A stretch of 64,000 nt of DNA from the NCBI GenBank assembly GCA_946811695.1, contig OX328123.1, positions 125,860,318 to 125,924,317 of the forward strand, read 5' to 3'. The notes under the pieces were generated by a model. That model was not told the origin of the DNA. It did no database searches and was given only the letters and a program-made list of their open reading frames with translations. This document shows, piece by piece, positions 38,901 to 53,900 of the stretch. Source of the stretch: Gonocerus acuteangulatus. Lineage: Eukaryota; Arthropoda; Insecta; Hemiptera; Coreidae. Position 1 is the first letter of the stretch, and the number at the start of each line of letters is the position of its first letter. A program made the position numbers and the translations under genes.

Positions 38901-41900
38901 TTTGGATGATCAAAACTGTAAAAGTGAAATTTCGTGACATGGTTTCAAAATTCATGACTTTTTCGTGCCTTATTTTCAATTTCGTGACATTTTAGTGACT
39001 TTTTCGTGCAGTAGACACCCTGATATTACTTTCTCTGTTGCTTCAACAGTTCCTTTTTGGACTGGGTTGGTACTATAAACATTAACATGAAAAATCAAAG
39101 CACATGTTTTAGACTTGTGAATGATCATAGTCCCATTGTCATTATTTCAGAACCGTTTAGGAAAAGGTTATGAAAGCATACTGTCTGAGATAATTTTTTT
39201 TCATTTCATTCGATTATCTGCATGAAAATATCTATTAAATATGTAACTGGAGCCTATTAATGAAGAACTGTAAGGCGGTACAATTTATTTTTGAATTTTT
39301 AAAACAAATCGTATTACAATAGATAAAATAAAAATTGGCAAACCTTCCTGGTAAACTTCCCCTCCTTCAGTGTAGCCTTTTCCATCATCAGAGGACTCAA
39401 TGATTCTGCCTTTCTGGTTTTCGAGATCATATTCAATGTCATCTTTATCATTATCACCTGAAAAATAAACAGTTTTCTTTTATTACATGTTCACCCAATG
39501 GAATGTGGGAATGCTCCTAGTCCTCATAGACCAGGGCGCATTTGTTTTTAGTTGTATGTTGGGAGAAAAGTTGGCCATCAATCAATTAATTTTTCAATCT
39601 TCCAAGCAAACAAGTAACTTTTTAATCATGATTGATTTTTTAATCACCAAATACAATTAAATTTAATCACAGTGAACTCCATTAATTGCTGTTTACAATT
39701 AATTTTATCACGATTAAACATCTTAATTGCAATTGACTTAATCGTGATTAATTTAATTGCTACTAAGCATTTAATTATGAATTGCAATTTAATTAATTGA
39801 TAATTGTTTTATAAAAAAAACTTAATTTTTATAACAATTTTTTTGTTGTTGTAAAAACATTACACTGAATTTTAACGAAAATGCCACTCCAAAGTTCACT
39901 TTTGGTTCACTGTTGGCCCTATTCTAGTCCACTTCGACCACTTAGGGTCTACTCTGGCCTGCTCCCATCCGCATCACTCTTGTCCACTTCCGGTCAGCAC
40001 TGTGCTACTTCCAGAAGCATTCTGGCAAACTCCTAGTCCACCTCCTGCTTCACTAGGTGTGATCGAATTTTTAATTGTTAACCGTCAATTGCCTCTGCAA
40101 TTAATTTTTGCTCATCTCTGGTTGAGAGGGGCCAGCTAGTAAGTTACTTTTGTAGCTCAAGTAATTTCAGAGATGATTTGAAAAAGGATTTGCATTGGAA
40201 ATAAACTAATTTATTGTGAATTGAAATATGTAAATCATTTTTGAATTAAAAACGACAATAAATAAAAACAAAAATGAACCATTGTTCTATTGTGTAGGTC
40301 CTACAGCTGGTCAGGTTTATCTGATATACTGCCCGACTTTTGTCGATCTCCTGATTTCATCCTTATCAAAGCTACCAAAATGTATGAACTGTCTCCTTTC
40401 CAATGAGACTAAATGTAGCATGCTTAGTGTCTCATCCTTGTCTTTGCACCATCTGAAGACTGGTGATGACCTCATCTTCAGAGAATACATATGTTTGTTC
40501 AGGGTACAGTGGTCCAAGGGAGTTACTACCATCTTCCTCAAATCCATTCTGGCTGTATCCAAGACAATTTCCGTCTTGCCTAAATGTCTATGGTCAATGA
40601 AGGACTTCATATGGGCGATTTTTTGCTTCTCCGAGAGTTTGCCAAACTTTCTATTAGCTTTTGCTGTTAATGTCCCTTAAGCACCGGTAAATGATAATAC
40701 AACAAATGGCAGTGGCCACATAAGTGTTGCTTACAAATCTAGTCCTGCGAACTTGTCTGCCTTCTTGTTGCCTAGGTTACTTTGATGTCCTGGTTGATGA
40801 CAACTTCAATGTTTTGGGCTAATTCGTTTAGCCTTACTTGGCATTTTTCCACAATTTTTAAATTAGTCTCCTGGCTCTCTAGTGCCTACAGAGGCAGTGT
40901 TAATAACATCAATTGATTTGTTATCAAATGCTCCTATATTCAGAAATGCCCTTACGTTTATTTCCTTGTTTAGTAAGAAGTTTTCAATCTTGCTTACCAC
41001 TGTGTGTAACACTGATTCAATGATTTGCTTTTTTGGTATATCAGGTTACCGAGCCGAGGATTGTTCATTCCCAAGTGTCTGTTCAAAACCATTTCCATTG
41101 CCTTTAAAAGAAACGAAGTTGGCATATTGGGCTGAAGGCTTTTGCTTCCTTATACGTGGGTGTCCCGGTTTTGGTATAAATACCACCTTTACCTCATCCC
41201 ATCTGGCTGGGAGGTATGGATTAAATATTCTAGTCCTTTCTGCAACAATGACAGGTATTTTCCATCAAGTCCAGGTGATTTATACGGGTTAAAAAAAGAA
41301 CTGATGGGCCATCTGATAGCTTGAGGAGTTATAATCCTATGAGCCTGCCTACATTCGGACTTAGCCCTTATCCGGCCAACCCTTTAACCTGATCATTGTA
41401 TCGTTCCCAACCCAGAAAATACGCTCCCAGTAGCAGCTCCAGAGTCTGTTGTGTACTGATCGTGTTCACATCGAGTCCTCTGAGGGACCCCATCGCTTAT
41501 CGTAACTAATTTATTTTAACATCTTTAACGGTTAACTTTTGATAATAGCTAAATATTAATGAACTTTTATTACACGTTTCTATACAAGCAGAGGTGATTT
41601 ATTAAAAACAACTATTTAATTTATTTGTGAACTTAATTCATTCGACATTCAAAAACTGAAATTAATACTCGAACATTCATCGTCTCAAGAAGAAAAAATG
41701 GTGCATCTATTCGATGGATATGAAGTCTTTGCTTGCAATCATCTGGTTTATTCTAGCTATTCTAGCAGAAGGGCCACCACTGATGATGCGTAACATGCAG
41801 AGCCATTTTAATCAATTGACGATTAAGTTAATTCGGATTTTCATTCGTTGAGCTTCCACCTAAACAAGAAACATTCTTGAGATTTCGAGTCACTATTTAT

Positions 41901-44900
41901 TTTAATATTTTGTTGTTTTGACAATGACTAAAAACAGCAAATTATAATGGTCTTAATTGAAAGAGGCAAGGGTCAAATGGAGTACGCAAGGGGATACAGG
42001 TCAAAATATCCACTAGCCTTCCAGTGAATTCATATTAACAATAAAAATAGCTACAAAAGAAGACTACAATAACCAATTTGACTAATCCTGGTGTTCTCAG
42101 CAAAGCGTGTGAAGTTCTAAAGATCTATAAGGTAAGAATTATCTGCATGGTTTGTTCAACTATGAAACGTTTTCTAAATAAAATAAAAAAAAAAATATGA
42201 ATTTAGTAAAAGCTGAAATATGTGATAAGAAATTACAATGAAAGACCATACAAATAAAAAACTCATTTATAGCTTATATTGAGAAGATTTATTAATGTTT
42301 ATTTGTTATTATTTAACAAAAAAGATCTGAAGTAAAATGTAGGTAATTATTTTTATAGAAGAAGAAGAAGAATTTTTATTTACAAAGTGAATATACAATA
42401 TGTACATTTAGTTTTACATGTTATTATATATTTTACATGTAATTTTATTTATTGGCTAACTACATACACAATGATCATAAGCATTATTGCAAGTTTGGGA
42501 AAAATGATATACAAAAAAAAAAAAAAAAAAGAAAAAAGAGAAAACAAAAAAAAAAAAAAAAAAAAAAAAAGAAGCAAAATACGACTATAATACATACAGT
42601 TGATGATTATTAACTTACTGAGATGAGGTAAGGTGTCCAGAAGTATGTGTTTGGTCCGTCTGTGCGTGTATCGTCTGAGGGTTTCTTTGTTATAATTCCC
42701 TATTTCAGCTATTAGTGGATTTTCTGATAGTTGTACTGATTGTGGTTGTCGGCATTGCCAGCTCGTCATGCACGTCAGTAATTTTAGTGTATCTAGAGTA
42801 GTCATTTATAATTCAGAAACAGATATTTTGGATAACCTGAAGTTTTTTGAAGTTTGTTTAACAGGTTGAACTCCAAACAGGACAAGCAGCAATAATAGTA
42901 CAGGGCGAATAATAATTTTATAAAGAATTGTTTTATTTTTAGGGCTTGATTTACATTTTTTATTAAAATATGGGAACATTGAATAGAGTAATTTCATACA
43001 GATATCCCGCTTCTGGTTTATATGCTCGGTGCAGGTGAGACCTTTATTTAGAGTTAGTATTTTGAAATTGTTATAGATATTTATGATGATTATAAGTTAC
43101 TACTACAAAATTTGCTGTGTGATTTTTAATACATTTTTATGTACCTAAATAAAAATAAAAGTATGATTTTGGGCTGCTGGTTGTCTCCTGGGAATAGGAC
43201 TATTAATCCATTGTTTTAAACACTTTTCTGACCACGCTGATAAAATTCAATTCCATGGCAGATTCAGAACAAAAAAAGATTTGATATGAATAATAATAAT
43301 AATAATAACTACAGGAAGAAATGATTAAGAAATAGAAAGAGGAAAGTGTCATTCAATCGAGAGATATATAGAATGTTTTGATAGAGTTTAAGCAGAGATG
43401 GAAGCGATGAGACATTAAGCAGATTGGCTATCGCTGTTAAAAGAAATTCCTTACCGTAGTCCCCTAGAGGCGTTTTGAAGAGGGCAAAACTTGGTCTTAA
43501 TATATTTCTCAAAGAGAGACTCATCTTCTCAGGATCAAAATCATCAAACTCTTTTCGCCTTAACTCATCTGAAATTAAATAATTTAATGGACATTGAAAT
43601 ATTTGATTGATTTCAGGAACAAAATCATCCAAAACATGCCTTTCTTTAATTTGGTTAGTGGTGCAAAGCTCCAGGGCCAAAACAGGAAATAAGTTATATT
43701 TCAGTAAAGCTTATTTTATCAATTATATTTTAACTAGATCATACAAAAATATTATTTTTATGAAGTTATAATAATTGAACACATTTAGCCTATGCTACGG
43801 TAGAGTGAAAACAATACAAGTGCAACCGTGCGTCACACTCTTGTAGCCTTGCGTTGAATGCGTACAGGCCACATCTTCCCTGAGCAGTTTTGGCATCAAA
43901 TAATGGTTATCAGATTTTCTCCAATATATTGGAATTTTTTTGTTTAGGAGCGGACTTTGATCCATTTTTTTGGGCACATAGTGGCTTCCCTCCTAAAATT
44001 CATGTGGACCATACTTTCTGTTCCGTTTATTATGGAACCAATAGATTATTTAAAAATAAATCGATTGGTTATGAATTAGCGAGTTGGGGAAATTCTTCAT
44101 TTATATTTAGGAGATGCTGGTTTGGAATTGGTGGTATATCACTCTTTTCGACACATTTAGGAATAACACGTTTTAGTTTGTTTTTTTAAATTTTTGGGTT
44201 GGACAGTTTTTCCCCTTCCAGAAGAAGCACAGGGGCCAAAAATTACCTCTGCTTCATCAATAAAACCAACATCTGTTTCTATGACATTTGAATTATTCAA
44301 AAATAGACTAACTACACCACAAACATTCTTTGAAATAACTGGATCAAGGATTTCTTCATCAATATCTTCTTCATCCGTTATCCTATCATTTTCATCTGGA
44401 GGTAACTGACAAACATCAATTTTGTCACAAGTGCTATTATTAAATTAGTCCATATGACAAACACGTAAAAGACTTGTAAAACAAAGGGTACTACTTTCCA
44501 GTTCAAACGCAAAATGGAAACTGAATGTGAAATAAAGCAGGCAATACCCTGAAAGATAGAAATTGGGAAAAATATCGATGGATTCCCAGTATCTCTCTCA
44601 AGCTCACCTATATTAGCCGAACAGGCCATAGCTCCCAAATGGGAACATCTTAGTTTTATGGCTCTTAACAATTCAAAAAATCAAATTATCACAACAAATG
44701 TAATATTATATCGTTAAATATATAATGACTGAAAAAATATGTATAATATATATTTATTATATATACTATTAAAAATATATTATATATATTTGTAATAGTA
44801 TAAAAAAAAATTTGGAGACTAGTTTTACCAGTAGTTTACACCATAGGGCGAAAAAAAGCATAAAAAATAACATATACAAATAAACAACTATTTCAAAAAT

Positions 44901-47900
44901 TTCTTGAGTCAATTCAGATCGCATTTCCAGGTTAGGAAAATTATTTCTGATAAATTCTATACATGATTTAATTGTAATTAAATTGGTAAGAAGTTTGGTG
45001 AATAGGAAATAAGATTAAAAAATGCTCGAATTGATGTTTCCAAATGGGAACAATGGCCAGTAAACGGTTAATGTAAATAAATGATTATTAAACAATCATC
45101 CTCAACTGATTGCTGACCATATTTTGCAGCAGCTTTCTCATCATTCTAAGCATTTTTATAATTCTTAAAACAATTATTTTTGTCGAAATGATAATATGCG
45201 TCTAGCATATGTATAGACTGCCAGTTGGTGTCCTGGGTTTATTTATTTATTGTTGTAAAAAAAAAAAAAAAAAAAAAATTGGGAAGACTTCCTTTTTTTG
45301 AATTTATTATTTTCTTATTTCAGCCAAACAGGCGATTAAAGACAATCTTATGCATCGTCATAGAGGCCACAATTTAACAGAAACTGGCCAAGTTGGAAAT
45401 GCACAAATAAGAGGGTATTATTAGGTTCTTGACAAGATATTAAGGGCCTAAAACTTGGCCCAATACTATGATATCATAACATTCATAGGCAAACTTTTTT
45501 TGGGAGGGGCCTGGAACATGGCCACTTTTTTTTTCAATGTAAGTTTTTTATTTGTTTTTTTTTATTTATTTATTTTTTATTTTATTTTTTTTTTCTGTTT
45601 GCGCTCATGGCTTGAATAGAGGAACTGCCAGTTCCTTGTTGAGATATCGTTTTACATTTTTGTGAAAGATTAAGACAAGATATTATCTGTTTCTAACCGA
45701 AGCTTTTCAAATGATACTGGGTACAGGAATGCAAGAATGAATTAGTTCCTTCAATTTTTTATATTATTTTACCTTTAATATCCCCAATGATTTCAAGCTA
45801 CAAGCTCACCCTCAAGGAGTACTATTTATACCAGGGCCGTATAGAGGAAATAATGTTGGGAGGGGCTATGGCCACCGGAATACCTCCCAAAATAGAGGGG
45901 GGTTATGGAAACTTTTAATTTCGTTTTAAATATTTTAGTGTAAAGTGGTGAGTTTTGAGGCCCTTTTGACACCTAGTAAACCAGAGTAAATGTTGAGGAC
46001 ATTTTTAGTTTTTAAAGTTTTTTTTTACACAATATGTTCTTACCAAAGCGGTAAAATTAACTTATAAAAATTTGTAAAATTAGAATTACACTGAATAGTC
46101 TTATATATTACATACACACTAAATTCTTCTTACCACACTTGCAACCATTCATACAATCAAATTGCCATTCAAAGCTAACAACGTAGAACTTAGAATCGTC
46201 AGCCAACTAAATCGATATTACATCCCCAAAAAAATATTTTTTCTGAGCTAAGTGATCTTATTAAATTTATTTTTGAGGTTTTTATCTCACGTTTTTTCTA
46301 ATTAAATCAAAACTTCGGGATGGGGGGCTGCAGCCCCTCTTTATATACACCCATGATATATACTATATTGTGTATTAAAAGCAGTCAATTTAAATACTCG
46401 AAATTAATATTATATTATTTTGACCAAATATTTGAATATTTTAAATATAGAGGTCAAAACAAAAATCTTGAAACAAAATATTTATCATAATGTATCAAAT
46501 AATTGTCAATATATTAATAGAAAAATATTAAGATACCAATCTTTTCAAAGGGTGATTTATAAAATATGAATCACACATTGAAAGATCTTAATATTTATCT
46601 CCAACTGCTCACTCATGTTCTGAAAATGTTGGATCTACAATTTCATCTGATTTCATAACTATTTATGAATTCGCTGCATCGTTTGCATCCAATTCATTGA
46701 ACAAATAATGCCTAATGCTCGGATTTGATTTTTTATTCACACACATGTGATTGAAAAAGCAGCTACTTGAGATGGAGTTTTATATGCAACATTAGTGATT
46801 CCAATAATAAAAAGATCTTCACAGCTTTGAGCAAACAATTAAGGCTTATCGAGGCAGGATGTGGTAGAGGAAGGGTTACTGTAAGGGCTACAGGCTGAAG
46901 ACATTACTTCAGAGTGAGATGGTATTATACCATGCAGCGACAAGACCCTCGATGCGATTGCTCAAGTATCTATGGTGATATAAACAAATTATAGATACCT
47001 GGGGATGGCCAGCTAGCTAGAGATCTCAATGCAGCAAAAGGCCTTTCTTTATTCATATAGGCTTCTTCCTCTTCTTCTTCTAAATTAGAAAAAATGTTAG
47101 AGGAACTATGAAAATGATACAATTAGATATATTAATTAATCAGGACAAAAAATATATGTATGTGAATTAATAAAATTGCTTTTATTGATCCCAGTTTTAT
47201 TAGTTTTGTACCTTTAGTGCTTCGTCAGGAGCTTTCTTTAAGCCTGTAGCAGGAAAACTTTAAGTACACTTTCTACTACAATGGCCTCTTCAGTGGTCCT
47301 GATAGTGGAAGGTTAATTTTCCTATTTAGAATATAGGATTGATTATTTAAAGGGCATAGAAGTTTTCTGTCAAGTATAAGAAAAAAACTGTAATAATTTT
47401 TTAGAATAATGACAATTTGTGTACATATATTTCATTAATTTATATGTTTTTTTCTTCTTTTAAGGCATGTGAACTCCCTTTGGTTATTAATGCCTCGAAT
47501 GTAGATCTGGACGATGGACCTGCCACAGGTATAAGTATTCAGAAGGATCAAATATTTGTTTTTCTCCCAGTAGTAAATTATTCATTTTTGCACAATTGGT
47601 ATGCTTATTTAATTTTCTAAGCAAATATCTAGATGATCATTTAGTTTATTTTCAATTTTATCTAATAATGGGATACGTCATAGAAATAAAAAAAAATTAT
47701 ATTTTGGATATAAATTTGCTGGATTTCAAGAATTTTATTAATTTATTTAGATTTGTAGTGTTGTTGCCTAGTATTTCATCTATATGTACAGGCAGTTGGA
47801 CTTCATCTGTTTCCTTTTTAAATTTTTGGTATTCAGTTAGAATTTGCTTAACGGTTAGAAGGACTCCACAACTCTCACATATGGCCTGTTCTTCTCTACA

Positions 47901-50900
47901 CATCAAGTGTCTGTGACTCATTCGTGTATGCCCTATGCGCAGTCGAGATAGCACCACCTCATCTCTTTTCCATGAAGGACATATTCTATAATATAACTTC
48001 TCTTTTAATTTATCTTGACCCTTTAACAGGCACATTTTGCTAGCTATGTTAGAATTTTTTAAATTTATATTTGGGAGTTTGGGGGGCATCCATTCACTAA
48101 ATATGAACCCATGAGGTTAAAAAAAAAAAAAATTGTATCCATAAATACAGGGTAGGCTGCTTGAGCGGCCCTTGCCCATTCCAGGCATCGGGAATCCCTG
48201 ATATGCAATGCCCACGATACGTCGTAAAGCCGATTCCAAGTCGCACAGATCCCGAAAATGAAAATGGTTCATTCGATGGCGTTACCCTAAGATTGGCAGG
48301 CCAAAAAAAAAAAAAAAAAAAAAAAAAATTATAATAATAGTATAATGCTAGCCCACAATATCATTTAAGACAGAATTGAGAAAAACATTTCATTAGCAAT
48401 GCCAAAAAAAGTATTTTTTCCTTCCAGTCTCACGAGAGTAAGGTACTTATGAGACGAATCAATGAATAACATGCAAGCGATATACTCATTTCAATTAAAA
48501 TCAATTAATTCCTAATCTAGAATGTATAAAAGAATTATTACATACTTTGAAACGATTTCTGGATAAGATGAATGACTAGAGAGCCAATAATGCACGGCCA
48601 ACACTGTCACAAGACGAGTGCGGGAATGGGCAAGGACCGCTTTATCGGTCAACTTCGTCATATATCGGCTCCTCGGGCCCAAGTCCTCCAAATTCTATTT
48701 TTTGGCATATCCCGGCATCTAGCAGGAAGCATTGGAACCAATTCTGCCTTACTCGCGCCATTTTTTAATTTCAGCAAGCAGTGGCCGCTCAAGCGGCCCT
48801 TGCCCGTTAAGGGGTTAATTTGATACTATTTTGCAAGTACCAAACATCTTGCCAGGAATTCCTGGCAATTTATATGTTTAACCAGAGTGAATGTAATTTA
48901 TTGAGTGAGTGTGAGTAACGTGTGATTTTGTATACGTGAAAAAAGTGTATTGTTGCGTACTTGTAAATATCGTCCCTACCATGTCAAACTATCAAATATT
49001 CTATGCATTAAATATGCGTAATATTTTGAAAAATGGTCTTATTCGATGATTTATTTATGGCATTAAAGGCTAATCTGAAGGGATTAGAGTTGCGACAATT
49101 TCCGGTGGCCACAATCTAAGAGCAAAGTCTCAAATCTGAAAAACGAGTTTTTGCATATTCGTAGTTTGACATGGTGGGGACGATAAATAAATATTCCTTG
49201 TTTAGGTTCAGTAATTTTTAATGGTTGATCCAGTATTAGTTAAAAAGGGTGCAACCGTTTTTTTGGGGAAATACTAATTACACTGTAAGGCAAATCTAGA
49301 TTTAACACTTCCGTTGTTCTATACGAGTTAGCAACAACTCGAGTTGCAGGGCGCTAGATGCTCCACATGAGTTAACTCGTGGCCTGTATTAGCCCCGTAT
49401 TTTGCTTCTCCGGCCTAGCGCTATTAACTTGTATAAAATCCATGGGACCTAGTGAGAATAAGTAGAGTTCTCAGCTTCATTAAATCCATGTCGGAAATCA
49501 ATGTCTTATCCCTGAGGCATCTAAAGAAGTCATAATGAAATAATGCATTACATTTTCTGAGCATTTTTAGAATCTGTAATGACTAATAATTTTTCTCTAA
49601 ACGTTAAAGTAACAGAGGCTTTATATCTCAATTATATTTTAATTGCGAGTCCTGTTGATTTTATTATTTACGCATAGAGCGTCACCCGGTTCCTCAAATA
49701 TATTATTTTTGATTTCATCAAATCTTATATTAATTGAAATTATCCATTGTGCAAGTTTATTCATATTTTAATAATAAAAACTGTAAAGTCCTACGATCGA
49801 CATTGTTATGGGTAATTGTCGGAGGTTGAAGTTGGTGTGCCCCGCCAACCATTTGCAGGGTCGTAATCAGATTTGTTCCTCCAGCCATATTGTTCCTGTT
49901 TGTATTTTTCAGTCACGATTTGGATCTTGTTTAGTGCAGTTGGTATAAATAGCTTCTTTAGATATGAGTGATGATGCACCTCGTTTTTGTTCTGACGAAG
50001 AGATAAGGCAAATGCTCGAGGAGAGCACAGGCAAAGATTTTGGGGGTGTTTCTTCAGATTAATTTCCATGATAGAAAATTTCTTTTAGTTTAATTATAAA
50101 ATTTTCTATGTAAAGGACATTTGAAATTATAAGTTAATCATTCCAAATATATTATAACAAGAGGATGCTGAGAGAGACAAAAGAGTCGAACGGTAGTGAG
50201 GCCGAGATGAGAGATTGGCGAGCGTACAAGGGGAGTTAGAAGGATAAGCATCGAGCGTACCATGCGCTGCGAGTCGTTTCATTCGCCAGCATGAATATTG
50301 CTCTAAATTCTACTGAAAAGAAAGGGACCAAAAAAACAAACCAAATGAGGAAGGTGCTAATGACCTCAGGAGTTGATGCACCGTAAAATAAAATAAAATA
50401 ATTATTTATTGCTTTGATGTTTTAATACTTAACTCCAGTATAGTTTGACAGGCTGGCAAACATATGTCACATGTAGGATGGATAAGTTTGAATTACTTTT
50501 GACAGAAGGGTAGTATGACATTGAAAATAGGTCACATGTTTAAATGTATAAAATGTATTTATTTATTTAAATTTTAACGTCCTTTATTATTAACTATGAA
50601 TTTTAGGACGGATTATCTATAGGTTACCACCCTTTTCTAGCCAGGACAGGGCTGATGCCTTTTTTTTTGTCTATCTTTTGCACACAGTGTTAAGCGCTCA
50701 TACCTTAACACTCACGGCCATCGGGCCTCCAAATGTATAAAATTACAACCGACTGTAATGTAGAACCTGCATTGTTTTGGTATCTATTTCTTTATTTTTT
50801 TAACTATTGGAGGCCAATGGAGCCTTGCAGTTGGCCACATTCCCAACCTTTTCTAAATATCTATGGTGAAACAGAGAAATTTTGACTAACATCAAGAAAG

Positions 50901-53900
50901 ATTCTCCTTTCAATGATCAAGAGGCTAATGATCCTGCCACTCTAAGGCCCTTTTTTAGTGTGTAATTACAATCTCAGATTTAAACTCATTGCAGGTATAC
51001 TTAAACATTGTGGAGGAACAGAATTGGCTTATTTTTTGTTATAGTTCATTATTTATGGAAGAGTTCATATTTTTTAATCTTCTATAAAAAACCTATAAAC
51101 TTAGAAAAACGCCAATAAACCAAGTGAATTAAATAAAAAAAAATCAGTCCCGTAACAGGCCACAAGGGCCCAGAGGGGCAGATACTGTAGAGGTATCTGA
51201 TTCTTGACCATACGGCACACTAGGGAGATAGTGTGGTCAACACTATGCTCAGGCCGCCTGATTTTCCCCTTGGCTGCTTCGACTGCTAGAGTCATTAGCA
51301 CCCAAGGTACCCATTATTAATTAAATTAATTAAAGGCTGGGTGAGCCTAGGGACGATATGGGACCCCAAATCCAACCCTCGTTGGAATTAAATAAATCAT
51401 GTAAAAATTAAGAACCAAAAACCACAAAAAATTGTTTACCTGGAGTAAGATAGTCTTTGAGTTCAAAGCCAGACCTAAAATTAGCGGGGCTGTTATATGT
51501 TGGGCTGAAGTGAGCATCAGAAGAACGACGTACAATGAATGGTGGAGCTTCCTCCTCTTCCCTTCGTGGCCCCATGAAGTAGTCTACTGGTTCTAGAAAT
51601 ACTTGAAGAGTTAATATATTCTCGAAACCTTTTGAAGTGCAATTTCTTCAATAGTGTAATTTTATTGAAATATAAAATGGCCCAGAAACATACAACAGTT
51701 TTGAACAATCAGTTTTCTTAATAATGATGGAGCTAAGATTTGGTAAGCATTAAGTATCTGATGTTTAGACCATAAATTTTAGCACAGAACATGCTTTTAT
51801 TATAGTAGGGGCAAACTAGAAGTAATCTGTTACTTTGGGGTGTAGTGACCATGTGGCACATCCCAAAAAGACATTGTTATTCTGAACATATAGAATTGAT
51901 TTGATTAATAGAATATAATATTTGATATACATTGACTAAATTTCACTTTCAGTCATGTCAGAACTACAAACGTCCAACTCGAATGAACTGTCGTCATAGT
52001 GTGTACTCACAATGTTCTTATCCCTAGTGTCATTTAGAAAGCTTTGAATAGGTGTGATTTATATTTTGTGAAAAATACCAACTAATCACCTACTCCCATG
52101 AAATCATAAATAAAAGTGAGATTTTAGGCTCAACAATGCACAAGAAACTTACAGTAGCAGAAATTACTCATTCGGTTCTTCACTTCTTGAAAAGCTCTAT
52201 TACCAACAATAAAGAATTGTTTCTCATTTTTTACTACCAAACAATTAAGTTTACTGTTAAAAGCCATTGCAAAAACAACAGACCATACAAAATGAAAAAA
52301 CATACATTGAAAATTACAAGGGAACCGATTTTGTAGGGAATTTATAAGCATTTAAATGGTTAAATGCCTCTTAACATGATTTCCCAATTGTTTTAAAGAT
52401 ATTTGATAAAAAATATGAAAATTTGAACATTTCTTGAAATAATTCGATTAAACGTTTTTGGTAATGTTAATAGGGGGGGGGGTTAAGGGGCTCTTGAAGT
52501 TATTTGGACAGGGGCCCATAATTCCTCTTGGAGGCTCTGGTTATACTTGGAGTAAAACAATAGACATAATTTATATGAGAGTATCACTTAAATTTTTGAC
52601 TGAATTTAAAGGAAATAATTTTTTTAAAGAACAATAAAAATATGTAAAATTAATGCAAAATTTGGTAAAATTGAAGGAGAGCATCCTCAGCACCGATTTT
52701 TTTCAACTTTTGCACTATAATTTATTTTGATGCACTAAACACGAATCCGTTAAAGAAAAAGAAGTTATTAAGCACTGAAGTTCACTGTTATTGAGGTTGA
52801 AGTTGGCGTAAACAGAATATTTGTAAACATGCGCATGCTCAGACATCTAATATTGGGAAACCGAGAACTCCCATTTGAAATGTTGATAAACTATTTGTAA
52901 CCTCCATAACATCGGAATTCTATCCATAACAGCGAGTTGGATTGACTAGAGTTTTGATAACTTCTTGAGCGAGCGGAAACGCATTTCACGAGTGCCCAAA
53001 AGTCGTCCTAGACATTCTTCATAATATACATGTTTAACGCTGTTTACACCAACTTTTATAACCTATAAACAGTGAATTTTAGTGCTTAATAATTTCTTTC
53101 CTAGTTGAAAGCAACTTTTTGATTTTTTGATTTTTATTTTTTTTTTTAACAGATTCGTGTTTAGTGCATCGGTGATGAGGACACTCTCCTTCAATTTTAC
53201 CCAAAATTTCAATAAATGTTGCTCCAATGTATAAGTTGTAGATCTTTGGATCCTTTAAAGCATATGTCACAATAAGTGAGAATAGATATGGAGTCCATTC
53301 AGAGAGCATTATAGAATTAGTCCCCCCCCCCTAGATCTCCCCTTAAAATACCACTCGCAGGAAGTCTACTTTAGGGATATTTTAACTCCAGGTTCAGGTC
53401 GAGAGGTCTGAGAAAATTATCAGACTATTGAAATTTATAATCTTACTGTAACATATTTCCTTCCAATATAACTAGAATTCAGGGTAAATTTATTTTAAAA
53501 ATTGTTGAAATAATAAAATAAATACTGTTGTCTTCTCTATTATGTAAACAATAATGGATATGACTATAGTTAGTTTGTAATGGGAACGGAACATCTCCCA
53601 CCCACTACCAACCCAAAGTCTAGCCTGACATCCCTTCTGCTTCATTCCCTTGGTGAATGGACCAAAGTAATTCTGGAGAAAGAATTAAATATTATCTGCT
53701 ATTACCTTCAAAAATAATTTCTTTTATTATTATTATTATTTATTAGTCTTTTAGAGCGCGCAAACGATTCACTCGTTTGCATTGTAATATAGAAAGTTTT
53801 GAATTGAATTGTAATAAAATTGAACTGAATTGAATACATACTATTCAGTATCAATGACTTACCTTCATCAGATGCCGGTGGAAAGTAGACCTCATCAGCA

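Noticed and set aside
40282..40680. 132-codon plus-strand ORF
   Set aside because: The opposite strand carries the LINE ORF2 motifs; this is its shadow.
42387..42805. Lys-rich and Phe-rich ORFs on opposite strands
   Set aside because: Both arise from A-runs at the 3' end of a LINE relic.
48572..48823. 83-codon plus-strand ORF
   Set aside because: Lies in a probable TTAA-element relic and has no recognisable motif.
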